DNA of 53,787 nt from Flavobacterium sp. (GCF_025352015.1 NZ_JANXUG010000041.1:1-53787), one strand, 5' to 3'; shown: positions 37,548 to 46,417, numbered from the stretch's first letter. A program made the numbers and translations. The notes: a model not told the origin generated them from the sequence alone.

Positions 37548-39122
37548 ATGAATAAATTGTTTTTCCGATTATTGGTTATTTTGATGAGTTTATCCTTAAT
37601 CGGCATAATTCTAGTTCAGGTTTATTGGTTTGATAAGTCTTTCGAAAATAACGAAGAACAATTTAAATATCACGTTAAACAGGTTCTGGGTAATGTTGCT
37701 GAAAAATTACAAAATCATGAAAGGTATTCCTATTATGAAATGTATAATCACCTCAAAGATAGTACTGGTAAAACACCTCAAAAAAGTGATTTTTTAGAAT
37801 TCGGATATTATCAAAGAGATTCCAGAACTAATGAAACTATAATTTATTCAAACAGCATTATTTCAGAAGATTATGGAATTTCTTCTTCGTTCTTTGATAA
37901 AAAGTTAGATAGTATTAAACTTAAAAATTTCTCCTCAAAAAGAAAAACTGAAATCTATAATGGCAATATAGATAATTCAAATAAAAAAGTTTCTCCTGAT
38001 ATAAAAATAGAAAAATCTGGTCGTAACGATTTACTTGAAAGCGCACAATTCGAAATGTTTTTTAAAGATATTGCGGCAACAAAACCTATACAAGAAAGAA
38101 TTTCGAATGATTTACTGCAAAAATTATTATTTGATGAACTCAATGAATATGGAGTTAAAACACCATTTGAATTTAATGTGTATAGCAATGGTTTAGCTAC
38201 CAAGATAAAAACGGAGCGATTCAAATATGATAGGCAATCCACGTATTCAAAACCTATTTTTATTGATAATGAAGGTAATCATAAATACGAATTACTGTTG
38301 ACATTCCCTCAAAAGAAAAAGTTTTTATTTTCGGAACTATTAGGAATATGTATATTATCAATTGTTTTTACGCTCATTATTATTATTGCCTATTCAAGTG
38401 CGTTGAATCAGTTAATAAAGCAACGTCAGATTTCTGAAATCAAAACTGATTTTATTAACAATATGACCCACGAATTCAAAACGCCCATAGCTACTATCAA
38501 TTTAGCCTTGGATGCTATAAAAAATCCAAAAGTCATCGATGATAAAGAAAAAGTGTTTCGTTATTTACAGATGATTAAAGATGAAAATAAGCGCATGCAC
38601 GCACAAGTAGAAAACGTGCTTCGAATCTCTAAATTAGAGAAGAAAGAGTTAGATATCAATAAAGAATCGAACAATATTCATGATATTATTGATGATGCCA
38701 TTGAGCATGTAAATCTGATAATAGAAGATAGAAAAGGTGTTATCACAAAACATTTTAATGCAATAAGAACTTCTGTGTTATTGAACGATGTTCATTTTAC
38801 AAATGTAATTGTTAATATTTTGGACAATGCCATCAAATATTCTCCAAACGAACCAATCATAAGCATTGAAACCGAAAATATAAAAGAGTTTATCATTATT
38901 AAAATAAAAGATCAAGGTTCTGGAATGAGCAAAGTAGCGCAAAAAAGAATATTTGAAAAATTTTATCGAGAACACACAGGTGATCTGCATAATGTAAAAG
39001 GTCACGGTTTAGGATTAGCCTATGTTAAAAGAATAGTTGATGATCATAATAGTCAAGTTTTTGTAGAAAGCGAAAAAGGAAAAGGAAGCACATTTATAAT
39101 TAAAGTCCCACTCATAAATTAA
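37548..39122 (+). CDS. Membrane sensor histidine kinase (RprX-like)
   Basis: 524 residues. One membrane helix near the N-terminus (LLVILMSLSLIGIILVQVYW) and one near residue 270 (ILSIVFTLIIIIAYSSAL) enclose a periplasmic sensor domain of about 220 residues. HisKA has the phosphorylated His308 (FINNMTHEFKTPIATI). The HATPase domain has NVIVNILDNAIKYSP, DQGSGM and GHGLGLAYVKRIVDDH. The partner regulator follows 13 bp downstream. This is the RprX/RprY type pair common in Bacteroidota; the signal is unknown. Confidence 0.93.
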   Translation: MNKLFFRLLVILMSLSLIGIILVQVYWFDKSFENNEEQFKYHVKQVLGNVAEKLQNHERYSYYEMYNHLKDSTGKTPQKSDFLEFGYYQRDSRTNETIIYSNSIISEDYGISSSFFDKKLDSIKLKNFSSKRKTEIYNGNIDNSNKKVSPDIKIEKSGRNDLLESAQFEMFFKDIAATKPIQERISNDLLQKLLFDELNEYGVKTPFEFNVYSNGLATKIKTERFKYDRQSTYSKPIFIDNEGNHKYELLLTFPQKKKFLFSELLGICILSIVFTLIIIIAYSSALNQLIKQRQISEIKTDFINNMTHEFKTPIATINLALDAIKNPKVIDDKEKVFRYLQMIKDENKRMHAQVENVLRISKLEKKELDINKESNNIHDIIDDAIEHVNLIIEDRKGVITKHFNAIRTSVLLNDVHFTNVIVNILDNAIKYSPNEPIISIETENIKEFIIIKIKDQGSGMSKVAQKRIFEKFYREHTGDLHNVKGHGLGLAYVKRIVDDHNSQVFVESEKGKGSTFIIKVPLIN

Positions 39123-39135
39123 AATAAAAATTACT

Positions 39136-39837
39136 ATGGAAAATAATAAAAAAATATTACTTGTTGAAGACGATCAAAACTTTGGTATAGTTTTGAGAGA
39201 ATTCCTAACATTAAATGATTTTGATGTTACATTAGCCAAAAATGGCATGGAAGGTTTTGAAAAATTTAAAAAAGATAATTTCGATTTGTGTATCTTGGAT
39301 GTTATGATGCCGTATAAAGACGGTTATACTCTAGCCAAAGAAATCAGAGAAAAAAATAAAGATATTCCTTTGATTTTCTTAACTGCAAAATCAATGAAAG
39401 AAGATGTATTAAAAGGTTATAAAGTTGGTGCAGATGATTACCTTAACAAGCCATTCGACTCAGATGTTTTGTTGATGAAAATCAAAGCAATCATTCAAAG
39501 AAAAGCGGCTGAAAATAAAAACGAACCTGCAAAATTTGAATTTCAAATAGGCAGATTTCTTTTGAATTCAAAATTACGTTATTTAAAACTGGATAATAAT
39601 GAACCCATTAAATTGTCACCAAAAGAGTCTGAATTACTAAAAATGATGGCAACTTTTGAAAATGATTTAATGCCTAGAGAATTAGCATTAACCAAGATTT
39701 GGAGAGAAGATAATTACTTTACCTCGAGAAGTATGGATGTTTATATTGCCAAACTACGAAAATATATCAAAGAAGATCCAAATGTAGAAATCTTGAATAT
39801 TCACGGCGAAGGATTTAGGTTAGTCGTAAAAAAATAA
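39136..39837 (+). CDS. OmpR-family response regulator (RprY-like)
   Basis: 233 residues. Receiver domain: LLVEDDQNFG acidic pair, phospho-acceptor Asp55 (CILDVMMPYKDG), FLTAK and the conserved Lys in DDYLNKPFDSD. The C-terminal winged helix (FQIGRFLLNSKLRYLKL, LSPKESELLKMMATFENDL, RSMDVYIAKLRKYIKEDPNV, ILNIHGEGFRLVV) is OmpR/PhoB-type. Phosphorylated by the kinase encoded just upstream and expected to act as a transcription factor. Confidence 0.95.
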   Translation: MENNKKILLVEDDQNFGIVLREFLTLNDFDVTLAKNGMEGFEKFKKDNFDLCILDVMMPYKDGYTLAKEIREKNKDIPLIFLTAKSMKEDVLKGYKVGADDYLNKPFDSDVLLMKIKAIIQRKAAENKNEPAKFEFQIGRFLLNSKLRYLKLDNNEPIKLSPKESELLKMMATFENDLMPRELALTKIWREDNYFTSRSMDVYIAKLRKYIKEDPNVEILNIHGEGFRLVVKK

Positions 39838-39839
39838 GC

Positions 39840-39871
39840 AAAATGGCTTCAAGAAATTGGAGCCATTTTTA
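39840..39871. terminator. Terminator between convergent genes
   Basis: AAAATGGCT pairs with AGCCATTTT across a 12-nt loop, with T residues on both sides (A-rich on the other strand). It closes the response regulator gene and its edge overlaps the stop codon of the convergent thioesterase gene. Confidence 0.75.
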
Positions 39872-40609
39872 TTTCCAATTAAGTTGTAACGCAAAACAAA
39901 CTTTATCTGAAGTATTCACAGTAAAAAGAGTTGGATTCTTGCCTATACTTCGGCTGATAGAAATAGTTTCGTTCAGTGAAACTTCCTTTAAATAATTCAT
40001 TTCAAAACTTTTTAAAACTTGATTTAAAAGCAGTGTTTGCCTTACATAATCTAAACACCATTCTAAATACTTTACACTGTTTGCGTGATTTACAATGTCC
40101 AAATCAGAAAGTAAAACTATTTTATTTGTGATAAAATTTTTAGCAACGGTAGTATCAATTTTAGAAAATTGAATTTCAGTAGCTTTATGGTCTGGATACT
40201 TTTCAAAGTGTTGATGATCTAATGCTAAACTCTCTGGACGACGACTTTGCGTATTAAAAACAGCCCAAAAAGTTTCACATCCAACAATTTTTTCCTCGCC
40301 AATGTACAGTTCCATGCAGCGAATAGAACGTGAATTTTCCAAAGAATTAATCCAAGTTTTAACCGTTACAATATCTTTCCATTTTGGCAAGCGATGTATC
40401 TCGATGCGCATCCTGCTCAAAACCCAAGCTTGATGATGCATTTGCATATCACTAAAACTAATACCGCCCATTTCTGCATGAACACTGGCAGTGAGCTGCA
40501 AAATATTACATAAATCGGTGTATTTCAAAAACCCATTTGGATAACATTGCAGAAAATTTATTTCCCACTCTGTGGTCAAAACAGAGGAAAAGTTTTTTGA
40601 AATAGGCAT
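39869..40609 (-). CDS. Acyl-ACP thioesterase
   Basis: 246 residues forming two hotdog domains. ECYPNGFLKYTDLCNILQLT-like (NFLQCYPNGFLKYTDL), MHHQAWVLSRMRIEIHRLPKW, VKTWINSLENSRSIRCMEL, and, in the second repeat, LSDLDIVNHANSVKYLEWCLD. Asp/Asn-His in DIVNHAN is the active-site motif of the FatA/FatB (acyl-ACP thioesterase) family. It releases free fatty acids from ACP. Its ATG overlaps the miaA stop by 1 bp, so the two are in one operon. Confidence 0.88.
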   Translation of the reverse strand: MPISKNFSSVLTTEWEINFLQCYPNGFLKYTDLCNILQLTASVHAEMGGISFSDMQMHHQAWVLSRMRIEIHRLPKWKDIVTVKTWINSLENSRSIRCMELYIGEEKIVGCETFWAVFNTQSRRPESLALDHQHFEKYPDHKATEIQFSKIDTTVAKNFITNKIVLLSDLDIVNHANSVKYLEWCLDYVRQTLLLNQVLKSFEMNYLKEVSLNETISISRSIGKNPTLFTVNTSDKVCFALQLNWK

Positions 40610-41529
40610 TACTTGATTGTATTTTCAATACTATTAATAATATCATCGCTCTTGGTCAAATAATCAAACCAAAGTACTTTTTCTGTCTTTTTAAACCAAG
40701 TCATTTGTCTTTTAGAAAATCTTCGAGTGTTTTTTTTGATTTCTTGAATTGCAAAATCTAATGAAGTCTTACTCTCAAAAAAATCAAACAATTCTTTATA
40801 ACCAACAGTTTGTAGCGCATTCAATTGTTTGTTTTTGAACAAGCCTTCTGCTTCTGCAAACAATCCTTTAGTAATCATCAAATCAACTCTCTGGTCAATT
40901 CTATCATACATAATTTCTCTTTTTGCCTCCAACCCGATGATAATAGGTGTGAAGTTTCGTCGATTGTTTTTTTGATTTAAAAAAGAAGAATATGGCTTTC
41001 CAGTTGCGATACAAACTTCTACAAAGCGCTTCATTCGTTGCGGATTTTGTAATGTTTGTGGGTTTTCAACTTTTATTTTATGATAATAATCTAAATCTAA
41101 TTTTTTCAATTTTTGCTGTAAATAATCAATGCCAAACTGTTCAAAATCAGCATTAATTTTAATACGAACAGAATTATCAATTTCTGGAAAATCGTCTATG
41201 CCTTTGAGTATTGCATTCACATACAAACCAGAACCACCAACCATGATTTGAATAGAATTTTTCAAAAATAATTCATTTAATTTTACAATAGTTTCTTTCT
41301 CAAAATCGCCTACCGTATAATTGTCAAAAATAGATTTGTTTTCAATAAAATGATGCGTCACTATAGCTAACTCTTTATCGCTGGGAACAGCCGTTCCAAT
41401 GCGCATTTCTTTATAAAACTGACGGCTATCACACGAAATAATATCACATCCAAAATGTTGCGCTAACACAATACTCAAGGAAGTTTTTCCTATAGCAGTT
41501 GGACCAATTATCGTGATTAGGTAATTCAA
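40609..41529 (-). CDS. miaA: tRNA dimethylallyltransferase
   Basis: 306 residues. It adds a dimethylallyl group to the N6 of A37 in tRNAs reading UNN codons. P-loop GPTAIGKTSLSIVLA, DIISCDSRQFYKEMRIGTA, HHFIE, and VGGSGLYVNAILKGID belong to the catalytic core. PQRMKRFVEV and TRRFSKRQMTWFKK complete it. Same operon as the exonuclease upstream (4-bp overlap) and the thioesterase downstream (1-bp overlap). Confidence 0.97.
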   Translation of the reverse strand: MNYLITIIGPTAIGKTSLSIVLAQHFGCDIISCDSRQFYKEMRIGTAVPSDKELAIVTHHFIENKSIFDNYTVGDFEKETIVKLNELFLKNSIQIMVGGSGLYVNAILKGIDDFPEIDNSVRIKINADFEQFGIDYLQQKLKKLDLDYYHKIKVENPQTLQNPQRMKRFVEVCIATGKPYSSFLNQKNNRRNFTPIIIGLEAKREIMYDRIDQRVDLMITKGLFAEAEGLFKNKQLNALQTVGYKELFDFFESKTSLDFAIQEIKKNTRRFSKRQMTWFKKTEKVLWFDYLTKSDDIINSIENTIK

Positions 41530-42887
41530 AACTTAATAATCTTGAGGACTTTATTTCGCCTTAAATAGCCTTGAATAATAGTTCTTGTATCACGATTATT
41601 TTGCATTGGTATAATGATATTTTTAAGGATTTCTATATTGTTCACTTGATAGTTTAAATCATAAAAACAATAGCCTTTGTAGATTCCGTTTTCAATCAAA
41701 ACAGCACTGCGTTGATCAACCGTTCGTCCTCGTTCTACAATGACCATATTGTCATTTTCAAATTTCATTTCGCTCATAAATTCTTCAACACGTTCATTAT
41801 ATAATTTAGGAGTTTCTATGCCTACACACGCACCATAACATTCCTTTATTTTGTATTGAAAACAGCCGTTTTTGGTTTCGTATAAACCATTTAATTTTTG
41901 ACACAGTTTATATTTTTCAGTAATTTTTAAAAGCGAATTTTTACCTTCCTGAATAGAAGTAAACGACGTTATTTCCTTTTTTCTACCATCAGCTTTCTGC
42001 AATTTTAAATTTAGATAACCTTTCTCATCTTTTTCACAATATAATGCCCATTGAAAAATACTTTTGCGTTGCGCTCTGTTATAAATAGGTTTGTTGATTT
42101 TTATTTCTTCGCTTTCTTTGAGTAATGCAATCAGTTCGCTACCTGTTACTTCATAAGTAACTGCAAAAACTTCGCGCTGTATTTTTTTACATTTTCTTGT
42201 TATTCCTGTAAAATGCTGATTGATTCTTTTTTTAATGTTTCGACTTTTGCCAATATATATCAAATCTCCTTTTTCGTTGTGGATATAATATATTCCAGTT
42301 TTTGAGGGTAAACTTTCTACAATGTCGAGTAGTTTTGGAGTTAAACCTTTTTTAATTTCGGCTCTAATTAAGCTGATTATTATTTCCTTTTTAACATCTT
42401 TTTCCAATAACATTTTAAATAATTTCACAGTAGCCATTGCATCTCCGCTCGCACGATGTCTATCGGCAACGGGAATTCCTAATGCACGAACTAATTTACC
42501 TAAACTATACGAAAGTTGTCCTGGAATTAATTTTTGAGATAATTCTACCGTACAAAGTGTTGGTTTTATATAATCGTAGCCTAATCGGGTGAATTCAGTT
42601 CTCAAAATTCTGTAATCAAAGGAAGCGTTGTGCGCCACTATGATACAATCGTTCGTGATTTCAATAATTCGTTTTGCAATTTCATAAAATTTCGGAGCAG
42701 ATCGCAACATAGCGTTGTTTATCCCCGTCAATTTAACTACAAAGGGTTGAATAGGCTTTTCGGGATTTACCAAACTAATAAATTGATCAATAATTTCGTG
42801 ACCGTCAAATTTAAAGACTGCAATTTCGGTTATGCCTTCTTCATTAAATTGTCCTCCTGTGGTTTCTATGTCGAGAATTGCGTACAA
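41526..42887 (-). CDS. DEDDh exonuclease fused to a GIY-YIG nuclease
   Basis: 453 residues with two nucleases in one chain. Residues 1-175 are a DNA polymerase III epsilon-type DEDDh exonuclease: ILDIETTGGQFNEEGITEIA (Asp and Glu), VAHNASFDYRILRTEF, and HRASGDAMATVKL. Residues about 195-275 are a GIY-YIG domain of the UvrC/Cho type: SKTGIYYIHNEKGDLIYIGK, then NIKKRINQHF. The remaining C-terminus has CYGACVGIETPKLYNERVEE, similar to the UvrC-like tail. A role in DNA repair is likely. It is first in the operon with miaA and the thioesterase. Confidence 0.9.
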   Translation of the reverse strand: MYAILDIETTGGQFNEEGITEIAVFKFDGHEIIDQFISLVNPEKPIQPFVVKLTGINNAMLRSAPKFYEIAKRIIEITNDCIIVAHNASFDYRILRTEFTRLGYDYIKPTLCTVELSQKLIPGQLSYSLGKLVRALGIPVADRHRASGDAMATVKLFKMLLEKDVKKEIIISLIRAEIKKGLTPKLLDIVESLPSKTGIYYIHNEKGDLIYIGKSRNIKKRINQHFTGITRKCKKIQREVFAVTYEVTGSELIALLKESEEIKINKPIYNRAQRKSIFQWALYCEKDEKGYLNLKLQKADGRKKEITSFTSIQEGKNSLLKITEKYKLCQKLNGLYETKNGCFQYKIKECYGACVGIETPKLYNERVEEFMSEMKFENDNMVIVERGRTVDQRSAVLIENGIYKGYCFYDLNYQVNNIEILKNIIIPMQNNRDTRTIIQGYLRRNKVLKIIKF

Positions 42888-42958
42888 TTATTATTTATAG
42901 ATTTAAAAATTAAATAATTTAAAGATTAATTTACTTGATTTTTTCAATCATTCAATTT

Positions 42959-43621
42959 TTAAATCTTTAAATTTCTTTCACCAAAGATACTACTTCCAAT
43001 CCTAACCATCGTGCTCCCACATTCCATAGCAAGTTTGTAGTCGCTTGACATTCCCATGGAAAGGATTGTGAATTGTGAATTATGAACTGTGAATTTATCA
43101 AATATTAATTTTAAATTTTGAAATTCCATTTTTATTTGTGTCTGATTATCAGTAAATGTTGCAATTCCCATTAGACCCACAATGTTAATATTTTTTAATT
43201 GTTTGAACTCTTCAGAAGTTAAAATTTGATTTAACTCGGATTCATCTAATCCAAATTTGCTTTCTTCTTCGGCAATATAAATTTGAAGTAAACAATTAAT
43301 AACTCGTTGATTTTTTTTTGCTTGTTTATTGATTTCTTCTAATAATTTAAAGCTATCAACACCGTGAATCAAACTCACATATTCTGCCATATATTTGACT
43401 TTATTGGATTGAACATGACCTATCATGTGCCACTGAATATCCTTGGGCATTGATTCCCATTTTTCGGTCATTTCTTGGATTTTGTTTTCACCAAAAATTA
43501 GTTGTCCAGCATTGTAAGCTTCCATCAAATCACTAATAGGTTTGGTTTTAGAAACCGCCACAAGTGTAACATTTTCTGGTAAAGAAGATTTTATTTCAGA
43601 AAGATTTTGTTGAATAGACAT
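42959..43621 (-). CDS. yggS: YggS-family pyridoxal phosphate homeostasis protein
   Basis: 220 residues of the PLPBP alanine-racemase-like barrel. The PLP Lys is in LVAVSKTKP, followed by FGENKIQEM, WHMIGHVQSNKVKYM, IHGVDSFKLLEEI, LQIYIAEEESKFG and SMGMSSDYKLAMECGSTMVRIG with SSIFG. Just before SMGMSSDY it carries FTVHNSQFTI, encoded by four near-copies of a 7-bp unit, which is not part of the usual family sequence. It starts 2 bp after the lipocalin-like gene stops. Confidence 0.92.
   Translation of the reverse strand: MSIQQNLSEIKSSLPENVTLVAVSKTKPISDLMEAYNAGQLIFGENKIQEMTEKWESMPKDIQWHMIGHVQSNKVKYMAEYVSLIHGVDSFKLLEEINKQAKKNQRVINCLLQIYIAEEESKFGLDESELNQILTSEEFKQLKNINIVGLMGIATFTDNQTQIKMEFQNLKLIFDKFTVHNSQFTILSMGMSSDYKLAMECGSTMVRIGSSIFGERNLKI
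43065..43096. repeat. Tandem 7-bp repeat inside yggS
   Basis: Four consecutive units: ATTGTGA, ATTGTGA, ATTATGA, ACTGTGA, then ATTT. They lie within the coding sequence and keep the frame. Confidence 0.75.
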
Positions 43622-43623
43622 TG

Positions 43624-44010
43624 TTACATTTTTTGCTTGAAATAAATTTCTAATGCACTCATCTCTTTTGGACCTGATTTATCTGCATTCAAAACCATAA
43701 CCATTTTTTTACTCTTTAACGTTGTAATGGTTGATTTTAAAACATCACCAGCGAACAATTCTATATTTTTATTTTTCGAATTGTATTGCCATTTGCCACT
43801 TACTGTTCCGTTGGCTAAATAAGTATGATCCGCTTTAAACGAATAGGTCAAAGACTTCATTTGTCCCATTTTCTCTACCTTCAAGCCGCCCATCATGGCA
43901 TAATCCGCCATCCATGTTTTACACAGATATTGATTAATTGTTTCTTTTTTCAATATGTTCTGCGAATAAACAGCGCCAGATAGAAGCAAAAATACAAGTA
44001 GTTTTTTCAT
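43624..44010 (-). CDS. Lipocalin-like exported protein
   Basis: From ATG 44010 the product has 128 residues with a signal peptide (MKKLLVFLLLSGAVYSQ). An in-frame ATG at 44037 would add nine residues before it and overlap the upstream gene. The mature part reads LCKTWMADYAMMGG, YSFKADHTYLANGTVSGKWQ, KNIELFAGDVLKSTITTLKS, the strand pattern of small lipocalin-like stress or sensing proteins (Pfam Lipocalin_4/5 type). Function unknown. It lies 16 bp from DUF1015 and 2 bp from yggS. Confidence 0.65.
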   Translation of the reverse strand: MKKLLVFLLLSGAVYSQNILKKETINQYLCKTWMADYAMMGGLKVEKMGQMKSLTYSFKADHTYLANGTVSGKWQYNSKNKNIELFAGDVLKSTITTLKSKKMVMVLNADKSGPKEMSALEIYFKQKM

Positions 44011-44026
44011 TTTTAAAAGTGTTAAA

Positions 44027-45277
44027 TTATAATTCATAAATTATCAAGCCACTACGAAACTTCGGTTCAATGTAGGTGCTTTTGGGAGGCATAATCAAAT
44101 TGTTGTCCGCCAAGGCTTTGATTTCTATAATATCAGACGGGAATAACATAAATCCAACTTCAAATTCGCCTTCATCTACCAACTCCTTTATAATCGAAAT
44201 GGATTGTTTTCCGGGAATGTATTCAATGCGTTCGTCGTTTCGTAAATCTTCAATGCCAAGTAGTGGTTGTAAAACTTTATCATACAAAATCTGCGCATCG
44301 AGGTTTTCAAGAATATTTTTATTATTGGGCATCTCGACTGCGCTCGATGTGACAGATTTGTTGGGTTGTTTATAAAATAAAGCATAAAAATTACCATCGA
44401 GATACATTCCGAATTCGAACTTACTTTGTGGTTTCCAGAGTTCTTGTTCTTTGTCTTTGATGATGAAATTTTCGGCTAACTTTTCGAGAAAATCTTCTTT
44501 TGAAAATCCGTTTAAATCTCTAATTATTCGGTTGTATTCATAGATTTTAACATTGTTTTCGGCAATCAAAAAGCTCATGAAATAGTTTAAATTTTGGTTA
44601 CCCAAATGCTTATCTTCATCATGCAATAATTCAGCAGAAGCCGAGCGGTGATGACCATCAGCAATATACAATTCTGGAATTTGTTCAAATTGATTTTGTA
44701 ACCACTGAATTTCTTCATTGGTGTCTATTTTCCAAAGTTGGTGATTTTCTTTATTGGTAGTCGAATAATTATAAATTGGCTGGCTTTTTTTCTTTTCAGA
44801 AATCCAAGTATTTAAGGTTTCATTATCAGGATAGGTAATTAAAACAGGTTCGGTATTAAAACCCGTTTGATGCAAATAATCCTTAAAATACTCTACACGA
44901 TATTGCAAGGTGTCTTCGTGTCTTTTTATGACATTATTTTTGTAATCTTCAATTGAAGTTCCGGCTACAAAACCAATGAAAGACTGCACTTTAGTTTGAA
45001 TTTCATAGAGAAAGAAAATAGGTTTATCTTCTTCCATAAAAACGCCTTCATCTTTAAAATCTTGATATTTATGCGTCACACCTTTAAAACGTTTATCCAA
45101 AGTAATCTTTTGCGAATGCATGTATGCAGGATTGATTATATGTAAAAACGAATACGGATTAAAACTCAACCAAGCAGCAAGTTCTGCCGAACTATAATCG
45201 TCATAGTTTCTGCAGGTTACCAAACCCACTTTGTCAGGAGTTGGACGAATGGCTTTGAAAGGGATTATTTTGCTCAT
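44027..45277 (-). CDS. DUF1015 family protein
   Basis: From ATG 45277 the product has 416 residues starting MSKIIPFKAIRPTPDKVGLV; ATG 45289 is a less likely alternative. Conserved blocks are NPYSFLHIINPAYMH, FFLYEIQTKVQSFIGFVAG, GVFMEEDKP, IADGHHRSASAELL, NYFMSFLIAENNVKIYEYNR and GFMLFPSDIIEIKALADNN with MPPKSTYIEPKFRSGLIIYE. DUF1015 proteins have no settled function, although the HHR motif suggests metal or substrate binding. The segment SVTSSAVEM (about 44329-44354) looks like an in-frame dispersed repeat. Confidence 0.88.
   Translation of the reverse strand: MSKIIPFKAIRPTPDKVGLVTCRNYDDYSSAELAAWLSFNPYSFLHIINPAYMHSQKITLDKRFKGVTHKYQDFKDEGVFMEEDKPIFFLYEIQTKVQSFIGFVAGTSIEDYKNNVIKRHEDTLQYRVEYFKDYLHQTGFNTEPVLITYPDNETLNTWISEKKKSQPIYNYSTTNKENHQLWKIDTNEEIQWLQNQFEQIPELYIADGHHRSASAELLHDEDKHLGNQNLNYFMSFLIAENNVKIYEYNRIIRDLNGFSKEDFLEKLAENFIIKDKEQELWKPQSKFEFGMYLDGNFYALFYKQPNKSVTSSAVEMPNNKNILENLDAQILYDKVLQPLLGIEDLRNDERIEYIPGKQSISIIKELVDEGEFEVGFMLFPSDIIEIKALADNNLIMPPKSTYIEPKFRSGLIIYEL
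44329..44354. repeat. Dispersed flavobacterial repeat inside the DUF1015 gene
   Basis: The plus strand reads GCATCTCGACTGCGCTCGAT followed by GTGACA, a word resembling a repeat I recall in many Flavobacterium intergenic regions. Here it lies within the coding region, in frame, encoding SVTSSAVEM. Its core TCGACTGCGCTCGA can form a small hairpin. Confidence 0.6.
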
Positions 45278-45290
45278 TTTGTTTATCATG

Positions 45291-45516
45291 CAAGGTTCTT
45301 AAAACCTTGTAGGTTTGATTTAAAGATTAATTATTTGACCATTTTTTTCTATTAAAACGGACAAGTTTTTTTGGTAAGTATTATTTAAATTTATTACTAT
45401 CTTAAAAATAAATACCTACTTGGCTTTGGTAACCTTTCACGAGATTCTTTTTTTTAATGTTTTGAAATTTGTCATTATTTTAAAAATTTGATACCAACAA
45501 GGTTTTGGAAACCTTG
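45291..45516. repeat. Two palindromic CAAGGTT/AACCTTG repeats
   Basis: CAAGGTTCTTAAAACCTTG (45291-45309) and CAAGGTTTTGGAAACCTTG (45498-45516, 8-bp perfect arms) sit at both ends of the gap between DUF1015 and the hydroxyacyl-CoA dehydrogenase gene. A decayed AACCTTTCA word is at about 45432. Such palindromes are common intergenic elements in this group. Confidence 0.7.
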
Positions 45517-45526
45517 CAGGAAATTA

Positions 45527-46417
45527 TTACTTCAAAAATTGTTTTGAAACTTTTTCTGCTTTTTTGTTTTCCCTGTAATCATAAAATCCTTCCCCGGATT
45601 TTACACCAAGTTTTCCTGCCATAACCATATTGATAAGCAGTGGGCAAGGTGCATATTTTGGATTTTTAAATCCATCGTATAGCACATTTAAAATAGAAAG
45701 ACAAACATCTAAACCAATGAAATCTGCTAATTGCAAAGGTCCCATGGGATGTGCCATTCCAAGTTTCATCACAGTATCAATTTCGCTTACTCCAGCAACA
45801 CCGTTGTATAAAGTTTCGATAGATTCATTAATCATTGGCATCAAAATTCTGTTGGCCACAAAGCCAGGATAATCATTAACTTCTGTTGGAGTTTTTCCAA
45901 GTTTCACAGATAAATCCATGATAATTTTTGTCACTTCGTGTGAAGTAGAGTAACCGCGAATGATTTCGACTAATTTCATAATTGGCACCGGATTCATAAA
46001 GTGCATCCCAATAACACGTTCTGGATGCATGACTTGAGCGGCAATTTGAGTTATAGAAATAGAAGAAGTATTGGTTGCCAAAATTACATTATAATCACAA
46101 ATGTCACTTAACTGCTTAAAGATTTGAAGTTTTAAAGCAACATTTTCAGTTGCAGCTTCAATCACTAAATCAGTTCCCACAACGCCGTCTTTGATGTCGG
46201 TATAGGTAATTATATTTCCGATAGTTTTGTGTTTGTCCTTTTCGGTTATCGTTCCTTTAGTAACCATTCTATCCAAATTGGAAGCAATAGTTGCCATTCC
46301 TTTTTCTAATGATTTTTCGGAAACATCAATAAGTTTTACAGTAAAACCGTTTTGTGCAAAAGTGTGAGCAATCCCGTTACCCATAGTTCCTGCGCCTATT
46401 ACAGCTATTATTTTCAT
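45527..46417 (-). CDS. 3-hydroxybutyryl-CoA dehydrogenase
   Basis: 296 residues, short-form 3-hydroxyacyl-CoA dehydrogenase. N-terminal Rossmann fold VIGAGTMGNGIAHTFAQNGF, DLVIEAATENVALK, TNTSSISITQIA, then the catalytic His in GMHFMNPVPIMKLVEI. The C-terminal domain has NDYPGFVANRILMPMINESI and HPMGPLQLADFIGLDVCL. It interconverts acetoacetyl-CoA and 3-hydroxybutyryl-CoA with NAD(P)H. Likely monocistronic. Confidence 0.94.
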   Translation of the reverse strand: MKIIAVIGAGTMGNGIAHTFAQNGFTVKLIDVSEKSLEKGMATIASNLDRMVTKGTITEKDKHKTIGNIITYTDIKDGVVGTDLVIEAATENVALKLQIFKQLSDICDYNVILATNTSSISITQIAAQVMHPERVIGMHFMNPVPIMKLVEIIRGYSTSHEVTKIIMDLSVKLGKTPTEVNDYPGFVANRILMPMINESIETLYNGVAGVSEIDTVMKLGMAHPMGPLQLADFIGLDVCLSILNVLYDGFKNPKYAPCPLLINMVMAGKLGVKSGEGFYDYRENKKAEKVSKQFLK

